Assembly: GCA_052386455.1 (NCBI GenBank)
Contig: JBQTKD010000082.1
Span: 62,001-126,000 of the forward strand
DNA: 64,000 bases
Source: JBQTKD01 sp052386455
GTDB lineage: Bacteria > Actinomycetota > Actinomycetes > Sporichthyales > Sporichthyaceae
Direction: 5' to 3'
The notes under the pieces were generated by a model that was not told where the DNA came from, ran no database searches, and saw nothing but the letters and a program-made list of their open reading frames with translations. Positions within the stretch are counted from its first letter, which is position 1; the number at the start of each line of letters is the position of its first letter. The translations under genes were made by a program, and so were the position numbers. Of this stretch, positions 51,365 to 59,286 are shown one piece after another.

Positions 51365-51387
51365 AAGCCCCGCAGCGAGCGGGGCTT
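51365..51387 (-). terminator. Rho-independent terminator of the metallothionein gene
   Basis: AAGCCCCGC (51365-51373) pairs with GCGGGGCTT (51379-51387) over AGCGA. Read on the minus strand it follows the metallothionein stop by 18 bases and continues into TTTTCTGCGTTTT, a good T-rich tail for this genome. Confidence 0.75.
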
Positions 51388-51405
51388 CTCCGAAGTGACG
51401 TGCGG

Positions 51406-51486
51406 TCAGGCGCCGCACTTGCAGCTGTCACCACAGCCGCACGGATTGCAGGTGCATCCCTCGGTGTGCTTTTCGGGCTCGGTCAT
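51406..51486 (-). CDS. Small metallothionein, 26 aa
   Basis: ATG at 51486 preceded by GGGAG at five bases; stop at 51408-51406. After an acidic start (MTEPEKHTEG) come six cysteines in C-T-C-N-P-C-G-C-G-D-S-C-K-C-G-A, two C-x-C pairs plus C-x-x-C spacing. That is the layout of very short actinobacterial metallothioneins such as the mycobacterial MymT type, which bind Cu(I) or Zn(II)/Cd(II) clusters. The gene has its own terminator. It lies 3.4 kb from the ars cluster but is not obviously co-regulated with it. At this length it is easily missed by gene callers. Confidence 0.8.
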   Translation of the reverse strand: MTEPEKHTEGCTCNPCGCGDSCKCGA

Positions 51487-51540
51487 GTCGACTCCCAACT
51501 CTTCGCAGTTGCACTCGTCGAACGCCTCACGCTACCGCCG

Positions 51541-51963
51541 TCAGGTACCCCCGGCACAGAGCACCTTGGACGAACTGGCCCGACCCACGGCGAGCGTGAC
51601 TCGCACGCACTCGAGAGCGGGCGAGACGAAGGAGTAGGCAAAACCCGATCCGGCGCAGACCTTGCCGGTCTCGTTCGAGATCGCGGTGCTTCCGGAATTC
51701 AGCCACGCGACCTCCATCTTCGCGCAGCCGGAGCCGGACATGCGTCCGGTGACGACGCCGCGAACGTCCCGCGGACTCGACCCGCGCGACCAGGTGGCCG
51801 ACCCGGACGCGCTCGCCGCCGATACGGATATCGAGAACGGGTCCTCGTCGAAGCCGGTCCACCGCGTGGGAGTGGCGCCGGCCGTGGCCTGCGACAGCGC
51901 CGGAAGGCAACCGAACAGGAGCATGCAGGCACCGAACCGGGTACCGAGCGCACTCGCCGTCAT
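51541..51963 (-). CDS. Secreted protein of unknown function, 140 aa
   Basis: ATG at 51963, preceded by GAGAGGA six bases upstream. Signal peptide MTASALGTRFGACMLLFGCLPALSQATAGA. The mature part is about 110 residues, Ser/Gly/Ala-rich and beta-prone (FSISVSAASASGSATW, GVVTGRMSGSGCAKMEVAWLNSG). It has four cysteines (SGCAK, KVCAG, LECVR, VLCAG) that could form two disulphides. No family is recognised. It stands between the metallothionein and another small secreted protein on the same strand. Confidence 0.7.
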   Translation of the reverse strand: MTASALGTRFGACMLLFGCLPALSQATAGATPTRWTGFDEDPFSISVSAASASGSATWSRGSSPRDVRGVVTGRMSGSGCAKMEVAWLNSGSTAISNETGKVCAGSGFAYSFVSPALECVRVTLAVGRASSSKVLCAGGT

Positions 51964-52091
51964 CGACGTTCCTCTCCGTTTGTCGATCGTGCGGGCTCCC
52001 CTCCGGGTCCGCACGAGCCTGCCGCGATCATCCCGTCTGGCCGGGCGGGCGGGTTCGGCACACGCCGACGCCGCCCGCCCGGGTGCCTCGA

Positions 52092-52589
52092 CTAGCGCGG
52101 GCCGCGACCGTCCCCCCGCCCGTTCCCGTCACCGCGCCCGTTCCCGTCACCGCGCCCGTTCCGGTCGCCGCGTCCGTCGTTGTCCATGCCACCCCGGCCG
52201 TCGCGGTCCCAACCACCCCGGCCGTCGTTGTCCCAGCGGTTGTTGCGCTCGAAGCAGCGGCCGAAGAACACGACCGTGCGCCCGTCCCGGCGCGCGGTGA
52301 CAAACTTCGTGTCGTCGAAGATCCGGCAGCCGCGGCCGGCTTCGGCGAGGACCCGGTAGGTGCGACCCGGCCGAAGGCCACGGAACGTGGCACATTCGCG
52401 GTTTTCGAGTTCCACGGACCGTCGGGCCACGTAGACGTCCGCCTCGCCGCCGCGCAGACCCTGCACACAGACGCGAATGGCTCCGCCGTCGAAGTTCCGG
52501 GTGACGGCGGCGTTGGCCATCGGCATGGTCAGCGCGGAGATCGAAACGACGGCGGTGGCCGTGGCCGCGATACGAGTGGCGATGTTCAT
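52092..52589 (-). CDS. Secreted protein with an Arg-Gly-Asp-rich repeat tail
   Basis: 165 residues from the ATG at 52589. Signal peptide MNIATRIAATATAVVSISALTMPMANA, then a domain of about 85 residues with AIRVCVQGLRGGEADVYVARRSVELENRECATFRGLRPGRTYRVLAEAGRGCRIFDDTKFVTARRDGRTVVFFGRCF. It has four cysteines and looks like a small beta sandwich. The last 35 residues are a D/G/R/N low-complexity tail (RGDGNGRGDGNGRGD). The leader contains a perfect 10-bp inverted repeat GGGACCCGGG/CCCGGGTCCC (52618-52643). The function is unknown. It is divergent from the sigma factor gene and could be its target, by position only. Confidence 0.7.
   Translation of the reverse strand: MNIATRIAATATAVVSISALTMPMANAAVTRNFDGGAIRVCVQGLRGGEADVYVARRSVELENRECATFRGLRPGRTYRVLAEAGRGCRIFDDTKFVTARRDGRTVVFFGRCFERNNRWDNDGRGGWDRDGRGGMDNDGRGDRNGRGDGNGRGDGNGRGDGRGPR
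52117..52170. repeat. 18-bp tandem repeat, three copies, inside the secreted-protein gene
   Basis: CGCCCGTTCCCGTCACCG (52117-52134) is repeated exactly at 52135-52152 and with two changes at 52153-52170. On the coding (minus) strand each unit encodes six residues of the G-R-G-D-x-N tail. Copy number is likely to vary by slippage. Confidence 0.8.
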
Positions 52590-52747
52590 CGGTGGGGTGC
52601 TCCCTTGCAGTGTGGACGGGACCCGGGCCGTGCCCCGGGTCCCGGTCTGGCAGCAACCGGAAGAATCGGTCGACAACGGGCATTACGGGCGCCCGGTCCG
52701 GATCGGTTCGCGGTCCGCCGGAAAAAATGTGCAAACCGTCAGATCCT

Positions 52748-52775
52748 TTGACGACAGGGATTTTGCGCCTAACGT
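52748..52775 (+). promoter_or_regulatory. Promoter of the ECF sigma gene, leaderless type
   Basis: TTGACG (52748-52753) and TAACGT (52770-52775) are spaced by 16 bases. The -10 box ends six bases before the GTG at 52782, so the transcript probably starts at the initiation codon. The boxes are housekeeping-like rather than the AAC/CGT type expected for ECF autoregulation. Confidence 0.55.
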
Positions 52776-52781
52776 CGAGGC

Positions 52782-53321
52782 GTGGAACGCGCGACGTTGG
52801 AGGCGTTTCGGGCCGGAGACCCGAGCGCGGTTCGTGCGATCTACGAGCGGTACGGCAGGTTGGTGTACGCGGTGACGCTGCGCGTCCTCGGGGATCGCCA
52901 ACTGGCGGAGGAGGCCACCCAACAGACCTTCGTGCAGGCCTGGCGGGCGGCGCACTCCTACGACACGGATCGAGATCTCGCGCCCTGGTTGGCCACGATC
53001 GCCCGGCGCGCGGCGATCGACGTCCACCGCCGGGAACCGGTTCGAAGTTCCTCGCTCGACGATCCAAACGTCCACCCGGATGCGTATCGATCCACACTCG
53101 GCGGGCTGGACAGCGCGTACGAGACGTGGACCGTGCGAGAGGCCGTCGAGGCGTTGCCCAAGGAAGAGCGGGAGGTGGTCCGGTTGCAGCATCTCGAGGG
53201 GTTTACCCACGCCGAGATCGCCAAGCACCTCGAGATCCCCCTGGGCACCGTCAAGTCCCGATCGAGTCGCGCACACAAGCGCCTGGCCGGAGCCCTGGGC
53301 TACCTGCGAGAGGTCCAATGA
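52782..53321 (+). CDS. ECF-type sigma factor
   Basis: 179 residues. Region 2 (about 8-75) contains YERYGRLVYAVTLRVLGDRQLAEEATQQTFVQAWRAAHSYDTDRDLAPWLATIARRAAIDVHRR. Region 4 (about 118-172) contains VREAVEALPKEEREVVRLQHLEGFTHAEIAKHLEIPLGTVKSRSSRAHKRLAGAL with a clear helix-turn-helix. No sigma-3 region. GTG start by the leaderless box. Its stop overlaps the anti-sigma gene as ATGA, so the two are made together. It should direct RNA polymerase to envelope- or stress-related promoters, and the targets are not visible. Confidence 0.93.
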   Translation: MERATLEAFRAGDPSAVRAIYERYGRLVYAVTLRVLGDRQLAEEATQQTFVQAWRAAHSYDTDRDLAPWLATIARRAAIDVHRREPVRSSSLDDPNVHPDAYRSTLGGLDSAYETWTVREAVEALPKEEREVVRLQHLEGFTHAEIAKHLEIPLGTVKSRSSRAHKRLAGALGYLREVQ

Positions 53322-54595
53322 ACAGCTTCGACGACGAGCAGGTGCTCGCGTACCTCTCGGGCGAGTGCGAGGGCCTCGGCCCGGCGCCCGCCGAACTCGA
53401 CGACCTCCGGGCGCTGCTGGCCGACCCGACCACGTGGGAGGAGCCCCCGCCCGGGCTCGCGGACGGCGTGGTGGCCGCCGTGGCCGTCGCCGCCTCGACC
53501 GCTCCGCGTCCGGTACCGGCCCCATGGGCCGAGCCGGCGCCGGTGGTTCCCCTCGCGCCCAAGCGGGTCTCGCGGCTGCGGCCGGCCGGATTCGCCGCCG
53601 CCGCCGTCGCGGCCTCCGTCGCGCTCGGCACCGTGATCGGCGCGAACCTCAACGACGGTGCCGGCACTCCCCCCGCCCTCGCCGCGGCTGCGGCGGCGCA
53701 GACCGGTGCGGTCCCGGCGGCCGGGCTGCCGAGCGTCGCGGTCACCGCGCAGGAGAAGGAACAGTTCACCCAGGCGGATCTGCGCGAACTCGACGACCCG
53801 GCAGGGTCGGTCGGCTTCGGCCCGAGCCTCGGCCGCTTCCCCGGCGTCCTGTACTGGCTGACCGAGGGCCCCGGCGGCTCGTCGCTGCTCGCCCGCGAGA
53901 TCGCGCAGATCTACGACCGCAACGGCCGGGCCACCGGCGCGCTGCGCGCGATGCTCAACCGCCGCCCCGCGGATCCCGACGCCCGCAACCCGTGGCCCGC
54001 CGGCAGTTCTGGAGACGTGGACCTGTCCTCCGTCGCCGGTGGCGTCGGCACGGCGTACCCGGCCGGCACCGCGGTCGTGTATCTGAACTCGGCGGCGTTG
54101 ACGGGCCGCGCTTCGGCGGACGAGGCCCGCGCCGCCGTCCAGCAGGTCGTCTGGACGCTGCGCGCGAACGACCCGAGCATCACCCGCGTCGTGATCAGCG
54201 CGCTGGCGGCAAAGGACCGCACCGCGCTGGAGAAGCGCGGCCTGTGGTCCAGCGGCGTCGGCTTCGCCGAGCCGGTCCTGCCGGGCGAGGCCGGCGCCGT
54301 GCTCGCTCCCGTACAGATCGACGCGCCCGCAGAGGCCGCGAGGCTCGAGGCCGGCACGTTCACCGTCTCCGGGGCGGCGATCTCCCCGAACGGACGCATC
54401 CGCTGGGAGGTCCTGGACCGCGGGCAGGTCGTGCGCCGCGGCGAGGCCACCACGGCCGCGTGCTGCTCGCTCTCGCCCTATTCGTTCGACCTCGCCCTCG
54501 CCCCGGGCACGTACACGATCGTCGTATACCCGAGCCTCGACGGCCCGACCGGCTCGGCGAGCCGGACCGTCGAGGTCAGCGGTACCGTCGCCTAA
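53318..54595 (+). CDS. Membrane anti-sigma factor with GerMN-like and Gmad2-like extracellular domains
   Basis: 425 residues. The N-terminal cytoplasmic part (MNSFDDEQVLAYLSGECEGLGPAPAELDDLRALLADPTTWEEPPPGLADGVVAAV) is the anti-sigma region. A single membrane helix, RPAGFAAAAVAASVALGTVIGA, is near residues 88-109. Outside lies a GerMN-like domain (GTAYPAGTAVVYLNSAALTGRASADEARAAVQQVVWTLRANDPSITRVVI, about 240-300). The C-terminal Gmad2-like Ig domain is FTVSGAAISPNGRIRWEVLDRGQVVRRGEATTAAC...LAPGTYTIVVYPSLDGPTGSASRTVEVSG. GerMN/Gmad2 modules occur in spore germination and lipoprotein contexts. The outer part may sense the wall. Confidence 0.8.
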   Translation: MNSFDDEQVLAYLSGECEGLGPAPAELDDLRALLADPTTWEEPPPGLADGVVAAVAVAASTAPRPVPAPWAEPAPVVPLAPKRVSRLRPAGFAAAAVAASVALGTVIGANLNDGAGTPPALAAAAAAQTGAVPAAGLPSVAVTAQEKEQFTQADLRELDDPAGSVGFGPSLGRFPGVLYWLTEGPGGSSLLAREIAQIYDRNGRATGALRAMLNRRPADPDARNPWPAGSSGDVDLSSVAGGVGTAYPAGTAVVYLNSAALTGRASADEARAAVQQVVWTLRANDPSITRVVISALAAKDRTALEKRGLWSSGVGFAEPVLPGEAGAVLAPVQIDAPAEAARLEAGTFTVSGAAISPNGRIRWEVLDRGQVVRRGEATTAACCSLSPYSFDLALAPGTYTIVVYPSLDGPTGSASRTVEVSGTVA

Positions 54596-54602
54596 CGCTG
54601 CG

Positions 54603-55031
54603 TCAGATCGCCGCCAGGGCTCGAAGAGCGAGCCGGTAGGAGTCGATTCCAAAGCCGGCGATCGTGCCCTTGGCAACCGCCGCGACGACCGAGGTGTGCC
54701 GGAACTCCTCGCGCGCCGCGGGGTTGGAGATGTGGACCTCGATCAACGGTGCGCGCAGCTGCGCGCACGCGTCGCGCAGCGCGTAGGAGTAGTGCGTGAA
54801 CGCGGCCGGGTTCAGCACGACGGGAATCGCGGCGTCGGCCGCGGAGTGCAGCCACCCGACGAGCTCGGCCTCGTCGTCGGTCTGACGCACCTCGACGTCG
54901 AAGCCGAGCTCCTTGCCGGTCTCCCGACACGCGGTCACCAGGCCGGCGAAGGTGGTGGCCCCGTAGACGTCGGGCTCGCGCGAGCCGAGGCGGCCGAGGT
55001 TCGGGCCGTTCAGCACCCACACCGCTTTCAT
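54603..55031 (-). CDS. aroQ: 3-dehydroquinate dehydratase, type II
   Basis: 142 residues, the type II length. VLNGPNLGRLGSREPDVYGATTF holds the catalytic Tyr loop region. ADAAIPVVLNPAAFTHYSYALRDA and PLIEVHISNPAAREEFRHTSVVAAVAKGTIAGFG carry the active-site Asn and His residues. It dehydrates 3-dehydroquinate to 3-dehydroshikimate. The ATG overlaps the aroB stop (ATGA). It is last in the aroC-aroK-aroB-aroQ operon and converges on the anti-sigma gene with seven bases between. Confidence 0.96.
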   Translation of the reverse strand: MKAVWVLNGPNLGRLGSREPDVYGATTFAGLVTACRETGKELGFDVEVRQTDDEAELVGWLHSAADAAIPVVLNPAAFTHYSYALRDACAQLRAPLIEVHISNPAAREEFRHTSVVAAVAKGTIAGFGIDSYRLALRALAAI

Positions 55032-56131
55032 GCGCTCACCCGCCGGTAGGCCTCTTCGAGGTGCGCGGGGTCGGGGTCCTTGGTGATGACCGGAGCACCG
55101 AGCGCGTCGAGCACGACCAGGCGCAGGCTCGCGCCGCGGGACTTCTTGTCGATGCTCATCGCCGCACGAAGCTCTTCCCATCGGCCGCCCGCGTAGCTGG
55201 TGGGCAGCCCGACGGCCTGGAGCAACTCGCGGTGCCGGGCGACCAGCGCTTCGTCGATCCGGCCCTGCAGGGCGGCGAGTTCGGCCACGAACGTCATGCC
55301 GACCGAGACGGCCAGGCCGTGGCGCCAGGTGTAGTTCTCGACCTTCTCGATCGCATGGCCGAGGGTGTGGCCGTAGTTCAGCATCTCGCGGCCGATGCCG
55401 CCGCCCGCGCCGGTCTCCTTCAGATCCGCGGAGACGACGTCGGCCTTGACCACGATCGCGCGCTCGATCAGCTCGCGGGTGTGCCGGCCGGAGGGGGTGG
55501 CGGCCTCGGCGGGATTGGCCGCGACGAGGTCGAGGATCGCGGTGTCGGCGATGAAGCCGGCCTTCACGACCTCGGCCAGGCCGCTGGTCCACTCCTGCGC
55601 CGGCAGGGTGCGCAGCACGGCGAGGTCGCAGACGACGCCCGCGGGTTCGTGGAAGGAGCCGACGAGGTTTTTGCCCTCGTCGGTGTTGATGCCGGTCTTG
55701 CCGCCGACGGCGGCGTCGACCATGGCCAGCAGCGTCGTCGGCACGTGCACGACCTTCACGCCGCGCAGCCACGTGGCGGCGACGAAGCCGGCGAGGTCGG
55801 TGGTGGCTCCCCCGCCGACGGAGACCACTGCGTCGCTGCGGGTGAAGCCCTCCCGGCCGAGCGTGGCCCAGCAGGACGCGGCGACGGCCGCGGTCTTGGC
55901 CGCCTCGCCCTCCGGAATCTCGATCGGCACGACGCGGTACCCGGCCTTGGTCAGGTGTTCGCCGATCGCACGTGCGAGGAAGCGCAGCGGTTCCGTGCAG
56001 AGCACCGCGACGGCGGCGACGCCCTCGCCGAGCATCGCCGGAAGCTCTTCGGCGAGGCCGTGCCCGACCAGCACCTCGTACGGGCTCGCCCCACGCACCC
56101 GGATCCGCGTCGGCTCGTTCACCAGGCTCAT
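55028..56131 (-). CDS. aroB: 3-dehydroquinate synthase
   Basis: 367 residues from the ATG at 56131 (MSLVNEPTRIRV), preferred to a start nine codons upstream because it has GAGGT close by. EIPEGEAAKTAAVAASCWATLGREGFTRSDAVVSVGGGATTDLAGFVAATWLRGVKVVHVPTTLLAMVDAAVGGKTGINTDEGKNLVGSFHEP is the NAD- and substrate-binding core. The zinc ligands are Glu in LAEVVKAGFIAD and His in NYGHTLGHAIEK and TWRHGLAVSVGM. It converts DAHP to 3-dehydroquinate. It follows aroK after ten bases. Confidence 0.96.
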   Translation of the reverse strand: MSLVNEPTRIRVRGASPYEVLVGHGLAEELPAMLGEGVAAVAVLCTEPLRFLARAIGEHLTKAGYRVVPIEIPEGEAAKTAAVAASCWATLGREGFTRSDAVVSVGGGATTDLAGFVAATWLRGVKVVHVPTTLLAMVDAAVGGKTGINTDEGKNLVGSFHEPAGVVCDLAVLRTLPAQEWTSGLAEVVKAGFIADTAILDLVAANPAEAATPSGRHTRELIERAIVVKADVVSADLKETGAGGGIGREMLNYGHTLGHAIEKVENYTWRHGLAVSVGMTFVAELAALQGRIDEALVARHRELLQAVGLPTSYAGGRWEELRAAMSIDKKSRGASLRLVVLDALGAPVITKDPDPAHLEEAYRRVSA

Positions 56132-56141
56132 GCGACCTCGC

Positions 56142-56699
56142 TCATGGCTGTCCTGCAATGTCGGCCGGAGAGGGACGGTGGCGCTGGCGGTCCTTGATGG
56201 CCGACAGGGTCTTGGCGACGACCTCGGGAATCGGGCCGTCGGCGGGGATGACCACGCTGGCGACCTCGAGGTAGTAGGGGCGGCGCGCGTCGAGCAGGGC
56301 CTTCAACGTGGCCCGCGGGTTGCCGATCAGCAGCGGCCGGTCCCGGTTCAGTCCGACGCGGCGGGCGGCGGTGGACAGCGTGACGTCGAGAAAGATCACG
56401 TGCTGATCGGCGAGCAGTTTGCGGGTGGCCTCGGCGAGGATTGCGCCGCCGCCGAGCGAGAGGATTCCGTCGCAGTCGTGCAGCGCGGTGGCGACGGCCT
56501 CGCACTCCATGGCACGGAACGCCGCTTCGCCGTCGTCGACGAAGATCTGCGCGACCGGCTTGCCTGCCAACTCGACGATGTCTGCGTCGGTGTCTCGGAA
56601 CCCGAGGCCGAGGCGAGCGGCGACCACGCGGCCGACGGTGCTCTTGCCCGCGCCCGGCGCGCCGACCAGCACCGCCCGCGGACGGACCTCTCGGCTCAC
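56142..56699 (-). CDS. aroK: Shikimate kinase
   Basis: 185 residues from the GTG at 56699, which overlaps the aroC stop as GTGA. P-loop LVGAPGAGKSTVGRVVAARLGLGFRDTDADIVELAG, with the conserved D-T-D pair. Substrate residues are in AAFRAMECEAVATAL and ILSLGGGAILAEATRKLL. The lid arginine region is VGLNRDRPLLIGNPRATLKALLDARRPYYLEVA. It phosphorylates shikimate with ATP. The GAP-GAGKS loop has Ala-Pro in place of the common M-G, which is common among actinobacterial AroK proteins. Confidence 0.95.
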   Translation of the reverse strand: MSREVRPRAVLVGAPGAGKSTVGRVVAARLGLGFRDTDADIVELAGKPVAQIFVDDGEAAFRAMECEAVATALHDCDGILSLGGGAILAEATRKLLADQHVIFLDVTLSTAARRVGLNRDRPLLIGNPRATLKALLDARRPYYLEVASVVIPADGPIPEVVAKTLSAIKDRQRHRPSPADIAGQP

Positions 56700-57889
56700 A
56701 TCCCACCCAGCCCGCGAGCCTGCAGCTCGGCCCGGTAGGCCTCGACGTTGCGGGCGGTTTCGCCGATGGAGTCGCCGCCGAACTTCTCGACGATCGCGTC
56801 GGCGAGGACGAGCGCGACCATCGCCTCGGCGACCACGGCGGCCGCCGGCACGGCACAGGCGTCGGAGCGCTGGGCGATGGCCTTGGCCGGCGCCAGCGTG
56901 GCGACGTCGACGGTGTCCAGCGCGCGGGGCACGGTGGAGATCGGCTTCATCGCGGCGCGCACCCGCAGGGCCTCGCCCGTGCTCATCCCGCCTTCGGTGC
57001 CGCCGGAGCGTCCGGAGCGGCGGCGCGGGCCGTCCGCGTGCGCCTCGATCTCGTCGTGCGCCTGCGAGCCGCGGACCTCGGCGAGGCCGAAGCCGTCGCC
57101 GACCTCCACGCCCTTGATGGCCTGGATGCCCATGAGCGCCGCGGCCAGGCGGGCGTCGAGCCGGCGATCCCAGTGGACGTGGCTGCCCAGGCCCGGCGGC
57201 AGGCCGTGCACGACGACCTCGACCACGCCCCCGAGGGTGTCGCCCGCGTCCTTGGCGGCGTCCACCTCGGCCACCATCGCGGCGGCGGCGTCCGGGTCGA
57301 AGCAGCGCACCGGGTCGGCGTCGATGCGTTCGCCGTCGTCCGGCCCGGGCACGACGCCGTACGGGGCGGCGACCGTGCCGATGCGCACGACGTGGCTCAG
57401 CACCGTGGCTCCGACGGACTGGGCGAGGAAGGCCTTGGCGACGGCTCCGAGCGCCACGCGGGCCGCGGTCTCGCGGGCGCTGGCCCGCTCGAGCACCGGG
57501 CGTGCGTCGGAGAAGCCGTACTTCTGCATGCCGACGAGGTCCGCGTGGCCGGGCCGGGGCCGAGTCAGCGGAGCGTTGCGGGCGATTCCGGCCAGCTCGG
57601 CGGAGTCGACCGGGTCGGCGGACATCACGCGGTCCCACTTCGGCCATTCGGAATTGCCGACCTGGATGGCGACGGGTCCGCCCTGGGTCTCGCCGTGCCG
57701 CAGCCCGCCGAGGAACGTGACTTCGTCCTGCTCGAACTTCATGCGCGCGCCGCGGCCGTGGCCGAGCCGCCGGCGGGCGAGTTCCCCCGCGACCTCCTTG
57801 GTGGAGGTGCGCACCCCGGCCGGCATCCCCTCGAGGATCGCGACCAGCGCGGGGCCGTGGGACTCCCCTGCCGTCAACCAACGCAACAT
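56696..57889 (-). CDS. aroC: Chorismate synthase
   Basis: 397 residues from the ATG at 57889. It has GGGAG ten bases upstream and begins MLRWLTAGESHGPAL, the family start; an ATG nine bases earlier lies against the ribosome site. Signatures: GESHG at the N-terminus, RPGHADLVGMQKYGFSDARPVLERASARETAARVALGAVAKAFL, and SGGTEGGMSTGEALRVRAAMKPISTVPRALDTVD, with FGGDSIGETARN at the end. It needs reduced FMN to convert EPSP to chorismate. It heads the aro operon, 64 bases from a perfect BldD-box match. Confidence 0.97.
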   Translation of the reverse strand: MLRWLTAGESHGPALVAILEGMPAGVRTSTKEVAGELARRRLGHGRGARMKFEQDEVTFLGGLRHGETQGGPVAIQVGNSEWPKWDRVMSADPVDSAELAGIARNAPLTRPRPGHADLVGMQKYGFSDARPVLERASARETAARVALGAVAKAFLAQSVGATVLSHVVRIGTVAAPYGVVPGPDDGERIDADPVRCFDPDAAAAMVAEVDAAKDAGDTLGGVVEVVVHGLPPGLGSHVHWDRRLDARLAAALMGIQAIKGVEVGDGFGLAEVRGSQAHDEIEAHADGPRRRSGRSGGTEGGMSTGEALRVRAAMKPISTVPRALDTVDVATLAPAKAIAQRSDACAVPAAAVVAEAMVALVLADAIVEKFGGDSIGETARNVEAYRAELQARGLGGM

Positions 57890-57952
57890 GGGCGTCATTC
57901 TCCCACGTCGGCGCCGGCCGCCGGCCGCCCGGATGCGCCGAGTGGCTCACTA

Positions 57953-57965
57953 CTTACGCAGCGTC
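57953..57965. promoter_or_regulatory. Perfect BldD-box match in the aroC / L,D-transpeptidase intergenic region
   Basis: TTACGCAGCGTCA fits TNACNCWGNGTNA at every position. It lies 64 bases upstream of aroC and about 150 bases upstream of the L,D-transpeptidase gene, in the 224-base divergent gap, which otherwise holds no gene. BldD is encoded 9 kb away. Confidence 0.5.
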
Positions 57966-58113
57966 AGACCGCACTTCGCGCATATCGGATCAACCGGACG
58001 GGGGGTTGAGGAACAGCTGTGTGATTCCGGCTCGATGACTCGTTCCATACCCGCAGCCGACCTTCGGTTCCCATACTTCAAGAGCAAGAGCGCAAACAGG
58101 TGACGGGGGACGA

Positions 58114-59286
58114 ATGTCGAGTCGTGTGCGGGGGGTACGCCTTGCGGCGTGTGCCGCCGCGGCGCTGCTCGCCCTGAGCGCCTGCGGCTCGTCGACTCCG
58201 GCCATGCCGGACGACGTGCCGCGCCCCGCGGAGGGGAAGATCGCCATCACCCCGGCCGCGGGCACCTCGGACGTCGGCCCGGACGCGCGGGTCACCGTCG
58301 TCAGCGCGAGCGGGCCGCTGCGCAGCGTGGACGTCGTCGACGCGAGCGGCAACTACCTCGCCGGGGACTACTCGCTGGACCGCACCACCTGGACCTCGGC
58401 GCACCCGATGAGCACCGCCACGGCGTACACCGTGCAGGCCGCGGCCGGCACCGGGAACTCGGTGGTGACCCAGGACGCGCAGTTTCAGACCCGGCCGCTC
58501 GCGGACACCGAGCGCGTGAGCATCCTGCGGGTGAGGCCGGAGAACGGTGCCGTGGCCGGCGTCGCGCACCCGGTGATCGTCGAGTTCACCAAGCCCGTGC
58601 GCAACCGCGCGGAGGTCACCAAGCTGCTGACCGTCGAGACGTTCCCGAAGGTGCAGGGCAGCTGGTACTGGATCGACGCGGCAACCGTGGACTGGCGTCC
58701 GCGCGACCTCTGGCCGTCCGGTACGCAGGTGACGGTCAAGGCCGATCTGCGCGGCATCGACGCGGGCAACGGCCGGTACGGGTTCGGCACCTGGACGTCG
58801 TCGTTCACGATCGGTCGCGCGCAGGTGCTGCAGGTGGACACGACCACGCACCGGATGAAGGTCGTCCGCGACGGCAAGGTGATCAACAGCTTCCCCGTCT
58901 CCACCGGCAAGCCGGGCTGGGAGACGCGCAACGGCACCAAGATGATCATGGAGATGGTCCGCGGCAAGACGTGGACGAACGAGGAGATCGACGCACCCGA
59001 GGAGTACACGGAGTACTCCGAGTACGCGATGCGGGTGACGAACTCCGGCGAGTTCGTTCACGACGCGTCGTGGAACCCACGGATCGGGCAGGGCAACGCC
59101 TCGCACGGCTGCATGGGCATGAACCCGGGCGACATGGCCTGGCTGTTCAACCACTCGATCGTCGGCGACGCCGTGGTGGTGACCGGTTCCCCCGCGAAGC
59201 ACACCGACCTGTGGAACCGGATCCAGGACTGGAACGTGCCGTGGGAGCAGTGGCTCACCGGCAACTTCGATCTCAAGGACCTCTAA
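58114..59286 (+). CDS. L,D-transpeptidase lipoprotein
   Basis: 390 residues, ATG after a GGGGGA ribosome site. Lipoprotein signal with lipobox ALSAC near residue 24. Two Ig-like domains follow (about 40-130 and 135-245, the second holding SILRVRPENGAVAGVAHPVIVEFTKPVRNRAEV), as in mycobacterial LdtMt2. The YkuD catalytic domain comes next: QVLQVDTTTHRMKVVRDGKVINSFPVSTGKPGWETRNGT, then the active-site motif SHGCMGMNPGDMAWLF with the nucleophile Cys. It makes 3-3 cross-links in peptidoglycan outside the membrane and is the target class of carbapenems. Its stop overlaps the convergent Hsp70 gene by four bases. Confidence 0.93.
   Translation: MSSRVRGVRLAACAAAALLALSACGSSTPAMPDDVPRPAEGKIAITPAAGTSDVGPDARVTVVSASGPLRSVDVVDASGNYLAGDYSLDRTTWTSAHPMSTATAYTVQAAAGTGNSVVTQDAQFQTRPLADTERVSILRVRPENGAVAGVAHPVIVEFTKPVRNRAEVTKLLTVETFPKVQGSWYWIDAATVDWRPRDLWPSGTQVTVKADLRGIDAGNGRYGFGTWTSSFTIGRAQVLQVDTTTHRMKVVRDGKVINSFPVSTGKPGWETRNGTKMIMEMVRGKTWTNEEIDAPEEYTEYSEYAMRVTNSGEFVHDASWNPRIGQGNASHGCMGMNPGDMAWLFNHSIVGDAVVVTGSPAKHTDLWNRIQDWNVPWEQWLTGNFDLKDL

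Noticed and set aside
52104..52172. Arg-Gly-Asp motifs suggesting integrin binding
   Set aside because: They arise from an 18-bp tandem repeat in a low-complexity tail of a bacterial secreted protein; no other sign of host interaction.
54593..54605. TAACGCTGCGTCA, a perfect match to the BldD box
   Set aside because: It spans the stop codons of two convergent genes (anti-sigma and aroQ) with no promoter nearby, so a regulatory role is unlikely; chance or coding constraint.
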